Assembly (NCBI GenBank): GCA_018398805.1
Contig: JAGFBZ010000745.1
Span: 583,001-647,000, forward strand
Length of the DNA stretch: 64,000 nt
Direction of reading: 5' to 3'
Source: Hirundichthys speculiger
Lineage: Eukaryota; Chordata; Actinopteri; Beloniformes; Exocoetidae
The notes below the pieces were generated by a model. It had not been told where the DNA came from and searched no databases. It saw only the letters and a program-made list of their open reading frames with translations. Made by a program: the position numbers and the translations under genes. Position 1 is the first letter of the stretch. The number at the start of each line of letters is the position of its first letter. This document shows positions 1 to 10,658 of this stretch, piece after piece.

Positions 1-215
1 TAAAAAAAACCTTTACAGACACTCGGACCTGTTTGTCAGGTTAAATCCAGGCGGCGGCTTCCTTTTTGAACAGTCTACGTTGTGTTCATTGTGTCAAGCA
101 GCTGTCTGATGTGATTAAAACACAGAGATGACTTCTTCATCAATCGGTAGAGTAAATAAATATCTCCCTGTTCAACAAGTCGCTGTCTGGACAACCTCCA
201 GCTCACTGCATGTGT

Positions 216-1640
216 TCAGAATCAGAATCAGAATCAGAATCAAATTTATTGTCGCCACTGAGCCAGCGTCCCAACACAGCAGAATTTGACTTCCCAGTTC
301 ACCGTCCAAGAGAAACATACAAAAACAACACAACATATGGACAGGAGTCAACGGTGCTTGGGTCAGCGCTATAAGAGCGCTTCAATTTAACAGAGGAAAA
401 TATGACCACATAGGGGGTTGGGGGGGGGGGAGAGAGGATAAAAAAACAGGTGTCTCACACCACATGTCCTTGATCAGAGGTACATGTTGTGGGATTCACA
501 AAAAAAACCTCAGCACAGGCATAACAAGCTTAGTACAAGACAAGACATCATATCAGGAAAAAGGTCCCAGCCAAGCGGCCCGTGCACGCTCGCCCGATGG
601 CACGCAGCCGGTGGCGCGCAGTGCAATCAGTCCGCTCCACGTGGGGGAGTACACCAGGATCCAGCGAGGACGTTGAGAGTCAGGGAAAGGCAATGGAGCG
701 GGGGATGGTGTGGGGGGGGAGCCTACTTCGGATAAGACCTCGGTGAGATTCTTTTTCAGTTCGGCCTTGGCCAAGGCCGCTCAGGGGCGCCAGATTCAGA
801 TAAGAGAGATTGTTTTCGGTCAGACTGACAGCGAATTTTTTGCCTGCCTTAAGTCCTTTGCTGGTTCTCTCTCGTGGGAAATCATCCGAAAGTCCGAATT
901 ATTCGTGTCCATTCTCCCTAAGTATTGCATGTAGTGACCCCAAGTTGTTATCCATTTTGCCCATGAGTTCATGCATCTGAAGCTGTCGGTGGTTCACGCT
1001 GTGAATCACGTCCAGTTTCCGATTCATCTCGTCTCTTTTTACAGTCTCAGCACTCACAGCACGACTGACCTCCACGCACACGGACATCAGGACCGGAATA
1101 GCAGCATCCGTGTGCTTAATTTTCCGATACATCAGGTATCCGCCAACGCCAAACAGCAGGAATCCGATGATCATAAATCCAAATATGTAGACATCTTCAG
1201 CGTCCTCGATGAACAGAGGAGCCTGGCAGCTCAAGCGCCACTTCCTCCATGGATCTTGAACGTACCCCGCTGGCTCTGTGCCATCTGGACATGAAGGCTC
1301 ACCTATCGATTCCCTCCTTGTAGAAAAAATTTGATCAATTGCATTGAGAGACCAGCTAACCAGATCCATGGTAGATTTAGATATTCAGATTTTATCCGTA
1401 TGAGGCTCCAAAACACACAGACAGGACAAAGAGCAGCGAGGATCAGATAGAGGGGCAGGAGCTCACAGAAAAGTGTCCGCCTTCGCTGGAGAGCAGGAAG
1501 AGAGGCTGGAGGCCTAGCTAAAGGTTCTTTAGCGCTGTGACACTGGCTGGAGCTAGAATGGATCAGCCTGAGGGACTGTGGTTCTGCTGTCAGCAGGCCT
1601 TTGTTACGAGAGGGCGTGAACATCACAACACTGTTCTCAG
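216..1640 (-). mobile_element. Retroposon with (GATTCT)n 3' tail carrying a small ORF
   Basis: Read on the minus strand, the 3' end is clear: an AATAAA signal (complement of 245-250) is followed by about four copies of GATTCT (complement of 216-243). Tandem short-unit tails of this sort are typical of fish non-LTR retroposons. The 5' limit is uncertain; I place it near 1640, but it could reach about 2050. The body holds the 156-codon ORF at 899-1369. No target-site duplication was found, so movement by a LINE machinery is inferred from the tail alone. The G-run at 419-430 lies in the 3' untranslated part. Confidence 0.55.
899..1369 (-). CDS. Small single-pass membrane protein, 156 aa, of unknown function
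   Basis: This frame is intact. Its start at 1369 has A at -3 and G at +4, a good vertebrate context. There is no cleavable signal peptide. Residues 1-59 are polar and contain CPDG (Cys27) and a second cysteine at 48, which could pair. Residues about 60-81 form one hydrophobic, glycine-containing membrane span, followed by basic YRKIKH, so the positive-inside rule puts the N-terminus outside and the C-terminus in the cytosol. Residues about 100-152 are charged, heptad-like and probably helical or coiled-coil. The frame sits inside a retroposon, so it may be a multicopy mobile-element protein or a captured host gene. It resembles neither a reverse transcriptase nor a transposase. I do not recognise the family; coding status rests on the open frame, the Kozak context and the coherent domain layout. 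Confidence 0.5.
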   Translation of the reverse strand: MDLVSWSLNAIDQIFSTRRESIGEPSCPDGTEPAGYVQDPWRKWRLSCQAPLFIEDAEDVYIFGFMIIGFLLFGVGGYLMYRKIKHTDAAIPVLMSVCVEVSRAVSAETVKRDEMNRKLDVIHSVNHRQLQMHELMGKMDNNLGSLHAILRENGHE

Positions 1641-2599
1641 TGCTTTCCCGTCTTCAAACCAGCGGTTCTTTTGCGTGCAGGTGTGTGTCCACGGGTGTGT
1701 GCATGTGTTAGGTCTGCTCTTCAGACTAGCTTTAAGTGTTTTTGTCTGTTATGCACACAAACACACAAAACACACACACAAGGCCAGAAGCTCCAACAAG
1801 CTGCTCCCTTTTTTTGTTGGATTCAAAGTTGCATCATTCAGACGGTTGCGTGCTTAAAGTCTGGGTTTCGTTATTATATCATCACGAACTCGTGTGCAGA
1901 TCCTGAAATTACCATCCGCTCTCTCTCTTTCCGCGTGTTGCCTTGCCGTCTTTACCTTGATTAAACAACTGCAGCATCACACAGCGGCACGCCGTCGCCA
2001 CGCTGAGCGGAGAGCGCCTTCATTATTTAAATTCGCGCGGCCGCCATTGTGATCGTATGTCTCCCCCATTAATTAAAATGTTTTTCGGCAAGTAAACAGC
2101 TGAGCTGTTGTGCACAAGCTCACAGTTCACGCCGGGACAAGTGCAGCAGCTTTCATGTTCGGCGAGCGCCCACTTACCTCCGGAGACCCGTAGCCGTGTT
2201 TATGTGATTTGTAAAGTGGATCGCTGCTGATTTATTTCAGTTCTTTTGTAAACTTTCAATGTGGTGGAACTGGAGATCCTTTAGCTGGGGATGTTCTTAT
2301 ATGAGGCGGGAATGTCATCAGTTAAATGCAAATAACTGTGAGATCCATTAAAACGAAGCCTAAGGGTGCTATCTCACTGGATCATCCATATCACACATGA
2401 TGACGTTTGTCCTTGGCGAAAGTGACTGGTCCACGATAGGCTCAAGTAGAGCACGAGTCCAGCTTCCTGGAACGGTTGGAAGAAGTGTGCTTGTTGTTGT
2501 TTGCTTATTCATAAGCATAAATTATACTCTTATTATACTCTTATTGTGTTCTTATTGTGTTCTGGTGAGGCAGTCAATCAGCTATGAAAAGCTTCTCTA
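1641..2599. other. No gene recognised; GC-rich patch near 1980-2200
   Basis: The stretch contains an AC/GT-rich patch (1740-1790) and a CpG-rich segment (about 1980-2200) with a NotI-like GCGGCCGC. The GC-rich part could be the 5' region of the minus-strand retroposon, because a minus-strand donor-like AAGGTAAAG lies near 1955. I see no convincing exon. Confidence 0.3.
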
Positions 2600-2720
2600 C
2601 ATCAGCCTTTCTCAACCTTTTTTTTAGTCACGACACCTTTCAAAAGTGAATAAAATCTCACGACACGAGTAAAATATAATCCAAAGCTACACTGCATCGC
2701 TCCGACTGTAAATGCATACA
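2598..2720 (+). mobile_element. Possible hAT (Charlie-like) terminal fragment
   Basis: The sequence at 2600 begins CAGCCTTTCTCAACC, followed by a T-run and AGTCACGACACC. This resembles the CAGnGGTTCTCAACC terminus of Charlie-type hAT elements. No matching opposite end or target duplication was found, so this is a fragment at best. Confidence 0.3.
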
Positions 2721-3238
2721 TCCCGTTTATTTAGTTTAAATAACCTGAACAGGATAACTGCACCAGAGTAGGCCTCAGCAGGAAAGCTTCTTTTCATCCG
2801 TGATGTGCTTGCTTCCATCCATCATCCTTGTATCGCCTCTTTTTAGCCTTATCGCTAGCAGCTAGCTTTGGTACCTATGGAGCAGATTCAGAGCTGGTGG
2901 ATGAAGGCTTGATGAAGAAGTCGGCTCCTCTGTGATGTTCCGTTCCTGTGGGGCTTTTCTTTGTAGAAAACCATCCATGATGCTGCTAAAAAGTTCTCTT
3001 TGCTATCTGTGAAATAAAATTCCAGCAGTTAAATTATATTACGACGTAAGCTAACTGGGCAGTCACGTTGACCTTACGCTGACCCCGTACTGACGTTGTT
3101 AACATTGGGAAATGGGCATGTGAGACATATTTTAATTATTCATTTCATGTCTAGTTATGTATCTTATTTATTTATTTATTTATTCATTCATTCATGGGCA
3201 AAAAGTATGTATTTATGTATGCATTCATATATTTATAC
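2721..3238. repeat. AT-rich stretch with (TTTA)n/(TTCA)n at 3163-3195
   Basis: A short tetranucleotide tract is the only distinct feature. No gene was recognised. Confidence 0.5.
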
Positions 3239-3811
3239 AGTGGTACCTCTACTTATGAAATGAACTTGGTTCTGAAAGTAGTTTCGTAACCTGAAAATTT
3301 CTTAAGTAAAGATGCGTTTTCCATGTAAATGCCCTAATCCGTTCCAAGCCCCCCAAAATCCGAACATTATTTTTTTTAATAAATTATAAATAATACATGA
3401 AATGACAAAACCTGTAAGAAATACATGTTAGAACTAGAAAAACACCCAAAGAGCGCAGACCTCCACTAAACGCAACAATTATCAAAAATTTGAAAATGAT
3501 CCAGAATCCAGGATTTCTTCCAGATCAGACCCAAAATGAAATCCAAAATCCATCCATAACTTTTTGAGTTATCTTGTACACAGACAGACAGACAGATAAA
3601 CGCTGGCAAAAACATAACCTCCTTGGGGGAGGTAAAAATTGTTTGTTTACCTGGTTGCTGGGTTACGCTCACACAGACAAGGGGCCCTCCTAGCCAATGG
3701 GATGCCAGAAAGATGCTAAGCGATAGCCAATGGCAGAGCAGCTCGGACGCACCGCTTTCAAACCGAGATACAGAGCCGACAGCTATGTTTACGATCGGTA
3801 AACTCTGTCAA
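3239..3811 (+). mobile_element. Composite DNA transposon / LINE-tail repeat, copy 1
   Basis: The left end, CAGTGGTACCTCTACTTA at 3239, matches a vertebrate DNA-transposon terminus of the mariner/Tigger kind. About 3450-3640 holds what looks like a LINE 3' end: a stretch about full stops and AGACAGACAGACAG, then CCTCCTTGGGGGAGGTAA. From 3597 on the sequence matches a second copy at 48670-48850 with few differences. That copy also retains the opposite terminus (CGTAACTAGAGG), which is missing here. Confidence 0.55.
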
Positions 3812-4717
3812 GATTCCGAAAATAAGGGGAACGGCATAAGATCCCTTAGAGACTATCTACTCTAGACTAGGCCAAAAACCCAGTGGGAAAAAAGGCCACA
3901 AGACTATCTAAAGCAAAGAACATTCAATTCTCAGAAGCACCCGCAGGTGCACCCCCCCAGTTGATGTCGGGGAACGAATCACACCTCTGATCATGCAAGA
4001 AAGATGTTGTCATTGCTTTTAGCATCATGTGGCGTAAACATGGAATCACACATGAAAATAAAAAAACAGATGGAATGGAGTAAATACTTTCAAAACCACT
4101 GAGTACCAGGACCCTGAGGTCAGCCATGTCCACGGATCAAACCCCCAGGGCTCCGCACTGAGTCCCTGTGATGCTGCATCTCCATTGTGACATCCTAACC
4201 CCCTCTGAGGCTAAGGATGAATGGTTCAAAGGTTCAATCAAATGCCAGATTGTTGACCTGGTCGGCCAAAATTTATAGTACCCCTCGGAGGAACTAAACC
4301 CCTAAGAACTTCGCCCCAACTGAGACGCGATTAACATGAGACCAGACCTCACACTTGGACATGCGTGTTGAGGATGGTGCGTGTGCATGTTGTGATGCAA
4401 CGGCTCCTCACAGTCATCTACCAGCTTAATGGTGTAATTCGTATCTGAAGTCGGGTTTTTGGTGCTGTCCTCACAACCGTGCGTGCTCCGACCAAACACG
4501 TGGGCGCTGGGTGCGATGACGTATCGATGTCTGAACGAGCGGCAGCCGTAGCACGGTTGAGACTGGAGTCATGTGGGCACAGGTGAGCGGGGAAACCAGG
4601 AGGGAGGAATCGTTCCTGGACTCAACCCTGTCCAGAGCGAGCGCCGTTAAGACACGACGCCTCTCTGAGCATCGTTACCTGAGCTGGACTCCTCAGACTC
4701 GCACGACACTGAACTGT
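3812..4717. other. No gene recognised
   Basis: Mixed-composition sequence with no persuasive ORF, exon or repeat boundary. Confidence 0.4.
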
Positions 4718-5195
4718 GGGTGAATTCCAGTTCCTCCCTTAACCCTCAGTCTCAACCCTCAATCTCAACCCTCAATCTCAAAAATGCGCACTCCCGCTAA
4801 ACACCAGTGCTGTCCCGATTCTAAGAACGTCAAATTGAAGGACGAGTTTGAGGGCTGTATCGCCCTCAAAATTGAGATTTTCTGACACCACCCTTGGTAG
4901 TAAGGGCTACCCAGAAGGCACTGGGTAATTTAGCCAAGACATCTTCGAAAAGGATGGCGACAAAAAAAACTAGCTACAAAAGTAAGTATCTTTGTAGTTC
5001 TTAAAAATATAAATGTTACAAAGCCATCTTATTGTCTTTGTTTAAGACTTTTTTCACAGATTAACATTGTGTTGCGTAACATTTATTTTTTTACTTTACG
5101 ATGTTTGCTGCCGGGCCAGCGGTCCCGGCCGATTTCACCATACTTGTATACCTTGTTGTGTAGCGATGGAGGACTGAATAATGTATCCTCTATTG

Positions 5196-5823
5196 CAGTG
5201 GTGCGCAAACTGTGGTACGCGAGCGCTCTCTGGTGGTAGGCGGGGGAACGTCAGGACTTTCCACATTTTCCCTTTTTTTTTTTTTTTTATTAAATCGGAA
5301 ACATACAACGCATTATACATAGGTTTCAAATGAAATTCAGGTAACAATACATAACTACAATAAGGAATAAACATCTCTCCTGTGAATTTAAAGCTAATTG
5401 AGAAGACATATATGGATATATTTTGAAATTGGTCGTCATGGTGATACTCAGAGAGCTGAACAGTTTCTCAGGTGGTCTGGGGCGCCGAAGGGGGGGTAAA
5501 GGATTCGGATTATAGGGGCCCATGATTGAGGGGGTCCCAGAGAGACCCCTAATGATGATCAAAATTGCCAGCAAATAAATGAATCAAAATGAATTCCATT
5601 GTATTCAAAGTGCTCAGTTCTTCCCCTACTGTCATGTTGCTCTTCTTTCACAAATATGGTAATGATAGTCAAAAATACCATTAAAATGTATTGTATGTAA
5701 AATAGCATCAACAAATTTCGCCGCTGTGTTGGGGGGCCCGGTAAAGATTCTTTTCATGGGGCCCAAAATCCCTAGCGGCGCCCCTGCAGGTGGTACACGG
5801 GATTAAAAGTTTGAGAACCACTG
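5196..5823. mobile_element. hAT non-autonomous element with TSD CTCTATTG
   Basis: The ends are CAGTGGTGCGCAAAC at 5196 and GTTTGAGAACCACTG ending at 5823. They are inverted repeats and are flanked by a perfect 8-bp direct repeat, CTCTATTG (5188-5195 and 5824-5831). Eight-base duplications and CAGnGGTnCnCAAAC ends are diagnostic of hAT. It lies inside the 4718-6090 element and is itself interrupted at 5477-5786. Confidence 0.92.
5477..5786. mobile_element. hAT MITE (GGGGCGCCG type) with TSD CAGGTGGT
   Basis: The ends are CTGGGGCGCCG at 5477 and CGGCGCCCCTG ending at 5786. A perfect 8-bp duplication, CAGGTGGT, flanks them at 5469-5476 and 5787-5794. GGGGCCC-rich subterminal sequence is present on both sides. 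At 310 bp it has no room for a transposase. This is the innermost and youngest of three nested insertions. Confidence 0.92.
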
Positions 5824-6090
5824 CTCTATTGTGTTATTTGCTAATATTATTTAGAGAATATACAGCGCTCTTTTCAATGTTATCCCTGTGTCATTTCAGG
5901 AAATACAGAGACAACACGGGCTCTGATACATTTCAGTCTGAAGACGTAACTGCACTCAAGGGGTGTCCCATTTCTAAGTCACAAGATAACCCTGACACTT
6001 ACTTTCAAGGTTTGAGATTGAGAGCCAAAAATTGAGGGTTAAGGGCGAGGGTTGAGATTGAGGGTTAAGGGAGGAATTGGAATTCACCCT

Positions 6091-6946
6091 GTAACTGAAC
6101 TGTTGTTGCTTGTTTTCATACATTTTAGAAAAATTGAATTTGAGCTCGTTTCTGACGAACAGACTGCTTTACTGCTGGTTTTGTGTGTTCGTCTTTTCTG
6201 AGTGTGAAATTCTGTTTGTTGCCCCTTCATTTTTTTTTTTAATCCCTTCTTTGTTTTTGGCTTTCATTAGATATTTATTTATTTCACAGTTGTTGTTTTA
6301 TTTTTTTAATTTTTTTCTGTGACTGGCTTTGTGCATATTTCACAAAGTAGGTCTTTCAATTGAACCCAAACAGAAACAGACGGATGAAAGGAAATTTCAA
6401 TATAAAAGGTGAGCTGATTTATGTCGTGCCCCGCCTTGTTCCATCCGAGCCGAAGCGCCGGGCCCTCAGCCCGGCAACATGTGTCAGCCCACATTAGGTG
6501 AAGCGGTGAACAATGGTCTCAGCCAGGAGCAGGTGGTGGTTACTAGCGGCTCTGAGAGGAGGGTGTCCATTAATGGCCGAGCCAGAGAGACGCTGGTCTG
6601 TCTGCCATCTGGAGCGCAGGGACCATCCCAGGTGAGGCGGAAACTTGAATGTTCTGTTTCCATCAGTCCACTCACCGGCCTCTCTCCTGGATCCAAGCAC
6701 TTTTTAGAGATGACCCCCCCCTCCTCGCTGCGCCTCCAGTGGTGGCCCACACCAATTTTGAGAGTGTGAAATGAGCCATTACAAGGTGCTCTGCGCCGGA
6801 GCTGCAACCCCTCTTAAAGTGGACTGACCCGAAATGAGATCAGAAGGCAGGTCGGGTTTATTTATAGAGCATCTTCCACGGCGTGATTAAAATCTTTTAC
6901 AGTAAACAGGAGGCAGGTTGTGGTGCATTTACGTGTTTGTTTTGAA
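6091..6946. other. No gene recognised
   Basis: A T-rich stretch (6220-6320) is followed by a moderately GC-rich segment (6430-6800) with open frames on both strands and no recognisable domain. I see no supported exon. Confidence 0.4.
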
Positions 6947-8324
6947 TAGGGCTGGGAAATGATTAAAAATTTGAATCGCGATTAATCGCATGATTTCCCT
7001 GATTAATCACGATTAATCGCATAGTATACGGAAAATCAAATAATGAATTCAAAAGTAGTGTAAAGGTCAGCTTTTATTTAAATGTTCTGCTACCATATGA
7101 ACTTTTAACATCAACACATATTTAGTGTAAATATCATCTTAAAAGCTTATTGCCACTTTAATGCATTAATGTCATCTTGTTTTTATAAAAAAATAAAAAC
7201 AAGTCTACAAACAAAATGCTAACAATCTACAGGCCACAATCAGAACATTAAAACAGGTCATTTCTGAAGTAACAGCAGAAACTTTTAACGGGGAGTTCAA
7301 CTTGTCAGTTGTTACAATTAACCTTGTTTCTGTTGAATCCTCCGTCTGGGAGAACTTTAAAATGAAAATGGTTATGTTAAAGTTCTGTAATTTTACCAAT
7401 CTGTAATTATCTGTGTATCATTTGTTTTTTTCCATTTTCAATTGTCAATCAAAAATGTATAAAGTTAAAAAGTGCATTTTATTTTCATTTTTTCTGTTTT
7501 ATAATCTAACACCATAAACAAAAAAATGCCTGTATTATATAATATATATTTCAATTTTAGCAAACAGGCCACGGGACTGAATTTGTTTTTAATATTTTAT
7601 TGTCTGGTTAACGTGACCCAGAAATGGCTTTGTTTTATAATCAAGGAACAGACTTTCTGTTGTCATGACACATCTGTGCCACTAGATGGAGCCGCACTGC
7701 AGTAACCAGTAGAGATGCGCGGATGACGTATATTTTAACCCGCAACCGCTTCTTAAAATCTCTATCCGCCCGCTATCCATTTGCAGGAACGTTTTTTCAC
7801 CAATTTTCAAAACCGAACCGACCCGCCATCCTTTTTAATAATATGTAAAATATTTTTTCTTATTATTATTATTTGAGTGCTTCAACCGCAACCCGCCGAA
7901 TTTAATTAAAGTTTTATTTTTTGACGAGTCATCCGCCCGATATGGGGATTATCCGCTCCGCCCGCGGGTGCGCGGTTCAACCGCGCATCTCTAGTAACCA
8001 GCTAGAGAACAGCAGGACAGTGAACACATGGAGCAGATCTGATGGAACATGGAGGAATGACGCCATCGTCTTGAACAAAGGGGTTTGAGAGTTTTTTTTT
8101 CAGACAGAATTGTTTCAATTACCTGAGTTGCTACCTGAACTGTAAAGTTACTGATTTTTACCGTTCTCCATGTCCGCATGTTTACCTGCCAATTACCTGC
8201 CAGTAACAGACTTTTCAAAACAAAAGCACGTGAGCAACATGCGTTAATGCGTGATAAAATAAATGTCGCCATTAATAAATTATTGCGTTAGCGCGATAAT
8301 AACGCGTTAACTTGCCCAGCCCTA
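6947..8324. mobile_element. hAT-like element of the AATCGCGATTAATCGC family, copy 1
   Basis: It begins TAGGGCTGGGAAATGATT and ends TTGCCCAGCCCTA. Subterminal CGCGATTAATCGC repeats lie on the left and GCGATAATAACGCG on the right. The flanks GTTTTGAA (6939-6946) and GTTTAGAT (8325-8332) match at 6 of 8 positions, an aged duplication. A 284-bp MITE sits inside. A second, inverted copy lies at 9759-10658. Confidence 0.8.
7710..7993. mobile_element. 284-bp MITE with TSD GTAACCAG
   Basis: The inverted ends are TAGAGATGCGCGG and CCGCGCATCTCTA. A perfect 8-bp duplication, GTAACCAG, flanks them at 7702-7709 and 7994-8001. The related copy at about 10090 (opposite strand) keeps the uninterrupted site with a single GTAACCAG, which confirms the insertion. 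The 8-bp duplication and TAGnG ends point to hAT. Confidence 0.93.
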
Positions 8325-9758
8325 GTTTAGATAGACAACCCACAGCTGTGAGTCGAGGCAATCGTGTGTAAACTTTACTTTTCTTCATCTTCGTGGCCTG
8401 TTTGTAACACGTGTTCACGCCGGCGGGGCGACGGACGACATTGTCCCCCTCGTAACGTCTGCCAGTTTGCATCGGACTGTGTGACTCAGGTGATGCCGAG
8501 CTGTTTTTACTGCAGGTAAATAAACAATGCTAATTTTATAAATAATGCATAAGGTGAAGTCGGAAGCTGTCTCATAATCAAGCTAAAGATGCGCCTCGAT
8601 CGCATTAACGTGCCATTAGAGATTGATGGAGCGCTGTGATTGCCAAATTGTTACATAAAAAATACGCATATTGTACAAACATATTGTACAAACAAGTCCC
8701 TATGAATTCTTACTGTTACCTTAAGCATCTGATTGCAGAGCTGCTTTCATGATGCACAACATTCATTATAACTTAGTGAAGTGCTGAAGTGTGATCCAAC
8801 ACTTTCAAAATAAAATAAACTGGTGGTAAGACCCGACTCTAACGAGACGCCAACGTCCCGTCAGTGAATTACGGTTTTATTACACCTTTAACAGCACACT
8901 CACAGCACATGACACAACAGATAAAATCAAACAACATAATCACTCAATATTTGCAGGAACGCTTCACAGACCTGCTTTTTTTTTTACAAGTCCAGATCAT
9001 TTGATTCCTTGCTGTTATTTATTTTGCTTTTTTTAAGCCTCTTCCTGTTCTTTGAACAGACAACAGCTCCAAGTCCAGGCACTTCTTCCTCTTCTTCTTC
9101 CTCTCTTTTCTTCTCTTCATCAGCAAATCACATGCTGGATCATGCTTTATGGAAGCAGAGGGAAGGAGATAATTCTGTCCCACAATTCCTTGCAGCGACA
9201 ACATCCAAAGCTGCACATCATCCGATGGGTCACATTGTGCCCATCTTTTATTAATTTAACCTTTCCTTTTGTAAGTTATCATTGGATTTTTACTGGCATG
9301 TCTTTTTTTCTTTTGTGAAATAACAGCATTGGTATGCGCGGTGTAAAAGCATCTGGATATGTTTTTCTGTAGCTCATCTCCAGACCGTTGTAATTTCATC
9401 ACGGCAGACTCATCTGCCACCACGCAGCGCAGCGCAGCGCCGCCACAGTCACAGTCTATTTGCACTGCAGCTGTCATTTCAAAGTCCTCATGAATTTCCC
9501 TCCTCGATCTGGTGACGCTTCCCTTTGAGGCGGAGGAGAGGGACGCTCCTCTCACCTCCAGTTTTGATACGTCGGTGCTCCTGCACTCCCGTTTGTTTTG
9601 CCTCATGTCTTCCTTCATCTTCCCACCAATTTTGCACCATTTATCCAATTAGTCGTGCATATAAACAGAATACTCCTCTTAGATCCTGAAATATTCTTGT
9701 TGGTTTGTCCTCTGGACGTATATTTATCTTAAACCTTTGTAGTTTTTAAAAATGTTTT
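8325..9758. other. No gene recognised; minor simple sequence
   Basis: Contains a pyrimidine-rich CTTCTTCCTCT run near 9085-9120 and a short GCAGC-type repeat near 9424-9441. The minus-strand frame at 9256-9648 has no recognisable domain and is treated as chance. Confidence 0.4.
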
Positions 9759-10658
9759 TAGGGCTTGGCAAGTTAACCCCTTATTATTGCGTTAACACAT
9801 TAATTTATTAACGCTGACATTTATTTTATCGCGGGTTGACGCATGTTGCTCACATGCTTTTATTTTGAAAAGTCTGTTTCTGGCTGCTGCAGAACCGGAA
9901 AACAGTAAACATGCGGAAAAGCTAAAACAGACATGGAGAACGGTAAAAATCTGTGAACTTTGCAGTTCAGGTAGCAACTCAGGTAGCAATATTAACAATT
10001 CTATCTAATAAAAAAACTTCGACAAAAACTTTCCCGTCATTCCTCCGTGTTCCATCAGATCTGCTCCATGTGTTCACTGTCCTGCTGTTCTCTAGCTGGT
10101 TACTGCAGTGTGGCTCCATCTAGTGGCACAGATGTGTAATGACAACAGAAAGTCCAGTCCTCGATTATAAAATAAATTCAGTTCTGTGGCCTGTTTTTTC
10201 AGTTCATATTTTTTAACCAAATCTAAAATTGAAATAAAAAAAAAAAAAAAAAACAGGCATCTTTTTCATTTTTAACGCAAGAGATAAGTTTAGTAAGTTT
10301 AGCTAATTCGTGATTGTTGCTCTTGCGTTGTGGCGTTTAATAACATAGCGCAGACCGCGCTAGCATAAATCAAGAGTGACGGCAGCATCTCTGCGACAAG
10401 CTGACGGCGACACGTTGCCGCGAGAGTATACACGGGGAAGTGTCCACGTGCGTACACGACAACGCGCACAACATCATGGCAGCCAACCCTCCCGGATGGT
10501 TATTAAACGGTTATTTATCGTGAAAGGGCATCGAATTAACGGTCATAAAAAAAAAATCCAAAATGTGCATCCCTAGTATACAATGCGATTAATCGCGAAT
10601 AATTAGGGAAATAATGCAATTAATCATGATTAAAGATTTTAGTCGTTGCCCGTCCCTA
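9759..10658. mobile_element. hAT-like AATCGCGATTAATCGC element, copy 2 (inverted)
   Basis: The left end TAGGGCTTGGCAAGTTAAC and right end GTTGCCCGTCCCTA correspond to the 6947-8324 element in reverse. The shared internal segment reads GAGAACAGCAGGACAGTGAA on one copy and its complement on the other. An A-run occupies 10236-10253. Sequence around 10300-10575, ending TGCATCCCTA, looks like the end of another nested hAT whose left end I cannot place. Confidence 0.75.

Larger units (their letters stand above)
4718..6090. mobile_element. TIR DNA transposon remnant (outer shell of a nest)
   Basis: The ends are inverted repeats. 4718 reads GGGTGAATTCCAGTTCCTCC, and the reverse complement of the right end at 6090 reads GGGTGAATTCCAATTCCTCC. 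CCCTCAATCTCAA sub-repeats follow on both sides. Just inside the left end, ATGGCGAC at about 4954 starts a short open stretch that runs into AAAAGTAAGTAT, an excellent splice donor; near 5900 CATTTCAG looks like an acceptor. This suggests the eroded 5' end of a spliced transposase gene. The exact target duplication is unclear: TGAACTGT on the left and TGTAACTG on the right are only similar. The superfamily is not determined. A 628-bp hAT element interrupts it. Confidence 0.75.

Noticed and set aside
464..934. Plus-strand frames over the retroposon 3' region
   Set aside because: They are antisense to the retroposon and to its 899-1369 reading frame and show no domain.
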